Positions 60,353 to 64,000 of a stretch of 64,000 nucleotides of DNA are shown piece by piece; the first letter of the stretch is position 1, and the number at the start of each line of letters is the position of its first letter. The notes beneath the pieces are model-generated. The model did not search any database and had not been told where the DNA came from. It worked only from the letters and a program-made list of their open reading frames with translations. A program made the position numbers and the translations under genes. Source of the DNA: Hirundichthys speculiger (taxonomy: Eukaryota > Chordata > Actinopteri > Beloniformes > Exocoetidae); contig JAGFBZ010003021.1 in NCBI GenBank assembly GCA_018398805.1, positions 62,001 through 126,000 of the forward strand, written 5' to 3'.

Positions 60353-60400
60353 CTATATATGTATATCTATGTGTATATGTGTGTGTGTGTATATAAATAG
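60129..60400. repeat. Long (AT)n microsatellite, right half
   Basis: TATATA with GTATATGTG variants continues the array at 58575-58817. Apparent open frames of Tyr-Ile repeats are not genes. Confidence 0.95.
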
Positions 60401-60722
60401 GTGTATTTACATTGGGTATACATTTTGTTGATTTTTATTTCTTCTTTTTGGGGGGAAACGTCCATTTATTGCTTAGGTATTATTTACAGGAGGTTCTGTG
60501 TTTCAAAATTATGGTTATGTAGATGTGTCTGTGTATATTGATTTATGCATTTATTTATTTTTAGATACATAGATTCATGTTAGTGTTCAAATTGTCATGC
60601 TTTAAAAGATTGTTTTGACATGTCTGGAATGAATCACTGAAATGAAATGAAATGAAATGACATAGAGGATACTAAGTGAAGATATGAAGCGACGAAAAGT
60701 TTCATTTCGTTCTTCCAGTCCA

Positions 60723-61368
60723 ACTGCAAACCCATCTGCATCAGTATGGGCTCATTATCACTGGTGTCACATCTCTGGTTTCAGAGTTGTCCACACCTTC
60801 TCTGTTGGGGTCAGGATTGATGAATGATGGTTGTTGATGCACGGCTGTCTGAAGGATCTCACATTTGGGACCTAAAACCAGATTCCATGAATGATTTAAA
60901 TATATTATGTATTGTAAAAGGAAAATTATAAAAATCTTTTGTAATCTGCCTTTTAGGAACATTGTTTGTTTGTTTTGTTTTATTTATTTTTATTTTTTTA
61001 AATCCAATGATTTTTCTCACACATTTGCTAAGAAAAGTCAAGATCCTCTGTCCATCTTTGCTCCCAAAGACTCAGACTGTCATGGATCTTGCTTTTGCAG
61101 CAAATCATCATCATAATCCTTCACTGCTATCAGTTGTTGAAATATAATATTTTTTTTTGTTTTACCCCATTACTACTGCAACTTGCCAGAATTGAAACGC
61201 AGAAGTCCATGTATGTATTTGTGTTGATGTGTTGTGCTAGCGTGTGCATGTCTGTCTCTGTTGAATTGTGATTAACGTGTGCAGGTGAGTTTCTCACCTC
61301 CTCTGCATCGTTTTATTCAAATGTGTTGCTCTCATTCATATGTATTTACCTGTTCTGTGTACTAGCAG
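60723..61368. other. Spacer or intron upstream of the first recognised RAD17 exon
   Basis: No exon with the RAD17 start was recognised. 60741-60890 on the minus strand has a moderately protein-like stretch (CEILQTAVHQQPSFINPDPN) that probably belongs to a retroelement, but I cannot name it. Confidence 0.4.
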
Positions 61369-61581
61369 GTGAACCACTGGGTGGAGCCATCCTTCTTGGA
61401 TCTACCAGACAAAAGTTTCTCCCTGCCAGGGAGGAGGAAGAAGGGCAGCCGGACTCAGAGCTCCACACCTGAGGTGAAAAGGAAGAGGAAAGGAGCAGCA
61501 GGTGGGGTTTCTCTGCTGGGAGAGTCGGCCCACAGGGACCAGGCGGAGGCATGGGTGGAGAGATATTCACCCCACTCCCAG
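61369..61581 (+). CDS. rad17: RAD17 exon encoding the N-terminal linker
   Basis: Acceptor ACTAGCAG|GTGAAC, donor CCCAG|GTAAGC. Encodes 71 residues from VNHWVEPSF to RYSPHSQ, rich in Lys, Arg and Ser in the middle, as in the human N-terminal linker. Confidence 0.9.
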
Positions 61582-62284
61582 GTAAGCTTCATTCAGTCAT
61601 CACTTTGGGTTTTAGGAAGCCTCTTTATTTAAAGTAAACAAGTAATGGTCATCTTTTAGAAATTCCTAAGTGGCTTATTGTTGTAGGAAAAGTGAAAATG
61701 TGAAAATGTGAGTAGGTGTTTGGAAAATTGGCTGTAACTTATTAAATACCTGCTCTTTAGGGTTTGGGTTAGGGTTAGGGTCAAACAGTTTTGAGGGATA
61801 CGGATGGTCCATGTGAATAATGTGTGTTTGTGTAGGCTGAACTGGCTGTCCACAGGAAGAAGATTGAGGAGGTGGAGAACTGGATGAGAGGGCACACAAA
61901 CATATCAAAGGTACCTGAAGAGATCAACTGTTTCTCTAAGACAGCTTTAAACTGTCCATGTGTTTGTGAAGAATGTCTGTCCCACGTCTGTGATAGTATG
62001 GTCCGTTAGAGGACTGAGCTTCCTGTCATGACTAACTGGGAACAATGGTGTGCATGTGCACATGTTGAAAACACTGAAACAGGGTTTCTTGTTTTTTTTT
62101 TTTTTCTGCGTACATCAGTGCACACCTGCGTGTTGTCTTTTACAGGGTGGCATTTTGATACTGACGGGACCCTCGGGCTGTGGAAAGACTGCAACGGTCC
62201 GGGTTCTCTCTGTGGAGCTGGGCATCAGAGTCCAGGAATGGACCAACCCATCACTCACAGACCCATTCATCAGCAGGCAACACG
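61369..62284 (+). CDS. rad17: RAD17 checkpoint clamp loader, three exons (partial gene)
   Basis: RAD17 replaces the large RFC subunit in the complex that loads the 9-1-1 clamp at damaged DNA in the nucleus, which leads to ATR-CHK1 signalling. Exons 61369-61581 (71 codons), 61836-61910 (25 codons) and 62146-62284 (46 codons plus one base) are in phase with GT/AG borders. They encode VNHWVEPSFLDL (human VTDWVDPSFDDF), a basic linker with KRKRKG, WVERYSPHSQ then AELAVHRKKIEEVENWM, and GGILILTGPSGCGKTATVRV then GIRVQEWTNPSL. The Walker A motif GPSGCGKT replaces the human GPPGCGKT. The start exon is not found upstream, and the AAA+ domain continues past 64000. AK6 lies head to head, as in human. 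Confidence 0.93.
61836..61910 (+). CDS. rad17: RAD17 exon AELAVHRKKIEEVENWM
   Basis: Acceptor TGTGTAG|GCTGA, donor CAAAG|GTACCT. Encodes 25 residues ending RGHTNISK. Human has ELAVHKKKIEEVETWLKAQV. Confidence 0.95.
62146..62284 (+). CDS. rad17: RAD17 exon with Walker A motif
   Basis: Acceptor TTTTACAG|GGTGG, donor ACACG|GTGAGG. Encodes GGILILTGPSGCGKT and VQEWTNPSLTDPFISRQH plus one base of the next codon. Confidence 0.95.
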
Positions 62285-63242
62285 GTGAGGAGAAAACCAT
62301 TTCCATTTCTGTTGTTTTCACACATCAACACCAGATAGCTTCTGAATAGGCATGCCGCCATTTTTGAAAAAAATCGATTGAAATCGTTTATTTCTTTCTT
62401 TTTAAAAAAAAAAAAAAAAACAATTTGAATCGATTTAATTAAGCCATGAATCGCGGTGTGACCTCCAGGCCAGCAGAGGGTGCACTGGAGTTAAACTATG
62501 TTCTTGTTTAATGCGGTGCTACATGTGACGTATATGTGACGAGCTACGTGTGACGTAGCGCGTGGTAGCACGTCACACGTAGCTCCGCCCCAGCTAAGAA
62601 GGGTGGATACGCAGCATCCGATGCAGATTAAAAACAAACAGCGAGCAGAGAGCAACCAGAGAAAATAAAAGCGTGTCATGGCGGGGGGCGAACTCCAATT
62701 TTTGTTCAAACACTTAGTTTGTGCCTGGCTTATCTACCTCGGGAATAATAATAAAAAAAAAAAAATTCTGATGCAGTATTGATTTGGAAAGAGTGTAAGA
62801 AAAGACCAGTTTTGTTATGTTTATATAATACCACAGTTTATGCCTGGCTTAAAGTAGAGTCGACTTGTTATGTACTAAAAGGAAAAAAATCTTGATACTG
62901 TACTGATTTATTGAAAAGAGGGCAGTAAGCCTATTGTAAAAAAAATAGAAAAAGAAAAAAAAAATTGTGGCACTTTTACATTTGCTAGGATGAGGATCCA
63001 TGACAGACGTGTTTACATGTGGAAGCAGCAGGTTGAGTTAACCAGAGACCAGATAATAATCAGAAAAAGACATCAAATGTAGATGAGCTGTAGAGAGGTT
63101 AAGGAGAGCAGGAGAACAACAAAGTGCAAAAGAAAAGGAGGTTTTGACCCCCCCCCCCCCCCCCCCCCCCCCCCAATCATACCCCAAGCAGGAGTATTGG
63201 ATGTTCTAGACTCCAGCATCTCTCTGGATGGATTTGGGATAA
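62285..63242. other. RAD17 intron with hAT-like remnant and C run
   Basis: 62345-62450 has AATCGATTGAAATCG-type words and AGGCATGCCGCCATTTTTG, like the end of a hAT element. A 27-base C run lies at 63148-63174, and (AATTC)n begins at 63248. No exon was recognised, so the next RAD17 exon is beyond the window or hidden. Confidence 0.5.
62541..62585. repeat. Perfect 16-bp inverted repeat
   Basis: GAGCTACGTGTGACGT (62541-62556) and its exact reverse complement at 62570-62585 surround a 13-bp spacer. It could form a cruciform or RNA hairpin within the RAD17 intron. Confidence 0.9.
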
Positions 63243-64000
63243 TGCAGTTCAATTCAATTCAATTCAATTCAATTTTATTTATATAGCGTCTGTTACAATG
63301 ACAATTGTCTCTAGGCGCTTTACAGAGACCCAGAGCATGACCCCCGAGCAAATATCATCAACTAAGATTATATAATTAAATCCAATCAATGATAATGGCA
63401 GGTAAAAAAACTCCCACGTAGGGAGAAAAAAAAAACCTTTATACCAAACAGTGGCAAGGAAAAACTCCACTTTAAGAGGAAGAAACCTTGAGCAGGACCT
63501 GGCTCATATGGGGGGACCTTCCTGCCGAAGGCCAGCCGGGTAGAGAAAGAAAAGAGGGGAGACAGGACAGAGAGAGGATGGAGGACAGAGAGAGGAGAGA
63601 CACAAATGACTAAATACAATGACCATATAAACATAAACAGATGGAGGCAGCAGCAGCACTGGGATGAGATGGCCAGAGGACCAGGTCGCCGATCACCACG
63701 CCAGTCGGCACCCAAACACAAGTGGAGGAGAACCCCGGGATGGACAGTGGATGGAACTGCAAGTCAGCATGAAACCCAGGAAACTCTGGCCTGCAAATAC
63801 ACAAATAGAAAAGGGGGCAGAAACAGCACAACAAACACAGGAAAGCAAAGAAAATGGAGCACAGTTTCAGTAACAGGGTGCTCCCAAATAATTATAAATG
63901 AGCTGGAGGAGGAGGAAGGGAGGAAGAAAGGGAAGAAAAAGGAGAAGAGCAGTGGAGACACCACTCAGCAGATCATGTTGGTGTCCCCCTGTAGCGTAGG
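63243..64000 (+). repeat. Dispersed repeat family R, copy 2 (runs off the window)
   Basis: (AATTC)n, then TTATTTATATAGCGTCTGTT, CTAGGCGCTTTACAGAGACC and GAGGAAGAAACCTTGAGCAG, ending at the window edge in CTGTAGCGTAGG. It aligns along nearly its whole length with 48873-49590. Confidence 0.9.

Larger units (their letters stand above)
55248..60659 (+). mobile_element. Old 5'-truncated LINE split by several later insertions
   Basis: It starts in a reverse-transcriptase C-terminal frame reading ALHIVYCSLILPYLNYCVDV WGNTYKSSL and HKRAIRTVQKAG. A 3' UTR follows, then after insertions the 3' end CATGTCTGGAATGAATCACT with (GAAAT)n at 60640-60659. About 60 bp before its start (55188-55247, ACATAGAGGATATTAAGTGA...) recur just after its tail (60661-60722, ACATAGAGGATACTAAGTGA...) with roughly 15% differences, which looks like a long target-site duplication. 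The clade is unresolved. Confidence 0.7.

Noticed and set aside
58558..60431. Tyr-Ile-rich open frames
   Set aside because: Translations of (TA)n microsatellites on either side of a Tc1 element.
61757..61782. Telomere-like GGGTTAGGGTTAGGG
   Set aside because: Only two to three units inside a RAD17 intron, with a similar short run at 49870. This is too short for an interstitial telomere array.

Overview
The window is nuclear DNA from a vertebrate, most probably a teleost fish. Coding exons are short and split by large introns with GT/AG borders. The intergenic and intronic DNA is crowded with element types typical of fish: Tc1-like and pogo-like elements, several hAT families, PIF/Harbinger, Penelope-like and non-LTR retroelements, and TTAA-target MITEs. 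No bacterial operons, rRNA, tRNA or CRISPR arrays were found. The species cannot be named from the sequence.

Four protein-coding loci are supported. (1) A 27-bp first coding exon of ubiquitin-conjugating enzyme UBE2L3 on the minus strand (5739-5765); the rest of the gene lies to the left, outside the window. (2) A complete five-exon YDJC carbohydrate deacetylase gene on the minus strand (29740 down to 13306, 310 codons, all phases consistent). (3) A complete five-exon AK6 (adenylate kinase isoenzyme 6 / CINAP) gene on the minus strand (48226 down to 40583, 172 codons). (4) Three consecutive exons of the checkpoint clamp loader RAD17 on the plus strand (61369-62284), continuing beyond the right edge; its start codon exon was not found. 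UBE2L3 and YDJC are neighbours in human (22q11), and AK6 and RAD17 are neighbours in human (5q13). Here the two pairs lie side by side, with AK6 and RAD17 still head to head. The four genes act in separate processes and do not form a pathway.

Layout: 1-5.7 kb, hAT and Tc1 remnants in UBE2L3 intron 1. 5.7-13.3 kb, spacer with LINE and MITE remnants. 13.3-29.7 kb, YDJC, whose introns hold a hAT copy, a Tc1 split by a MITE, a hAT with a TTF-type zinc finger, non-LTR fragments, a nested pair of pogo-like elements with a solo LTR, and other DNA elements. 29.7-34.5 kb, LINE, Harbinger and Penelope-like remnants. 34.5-38.0 kb, a minisatellite of about 61 copies of a 57-bp unit. 38.2-38.65 kb, a CpG-rich promoter-like block, followed by a 12-bp array. 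40.6-48.2 kb, AK6. 48.2-61.3 kb, the AK6-RAD17 spacer, expanded by a three-level transposon nest and by an old LINE that later received many insertions. 61.4-64 kb, RAD17 exons and introns.

No new biochemical system was found. The most notable signals are the transposon stratigraphy, where many insertions carry exact target-site duplications that give their order; a roughly 99% identical TTAA-target MITE pair that landed in two unrelated Tc1 elements; the 57-bp minisatellite next to a promoter-like block; and the joined synteny blocks.
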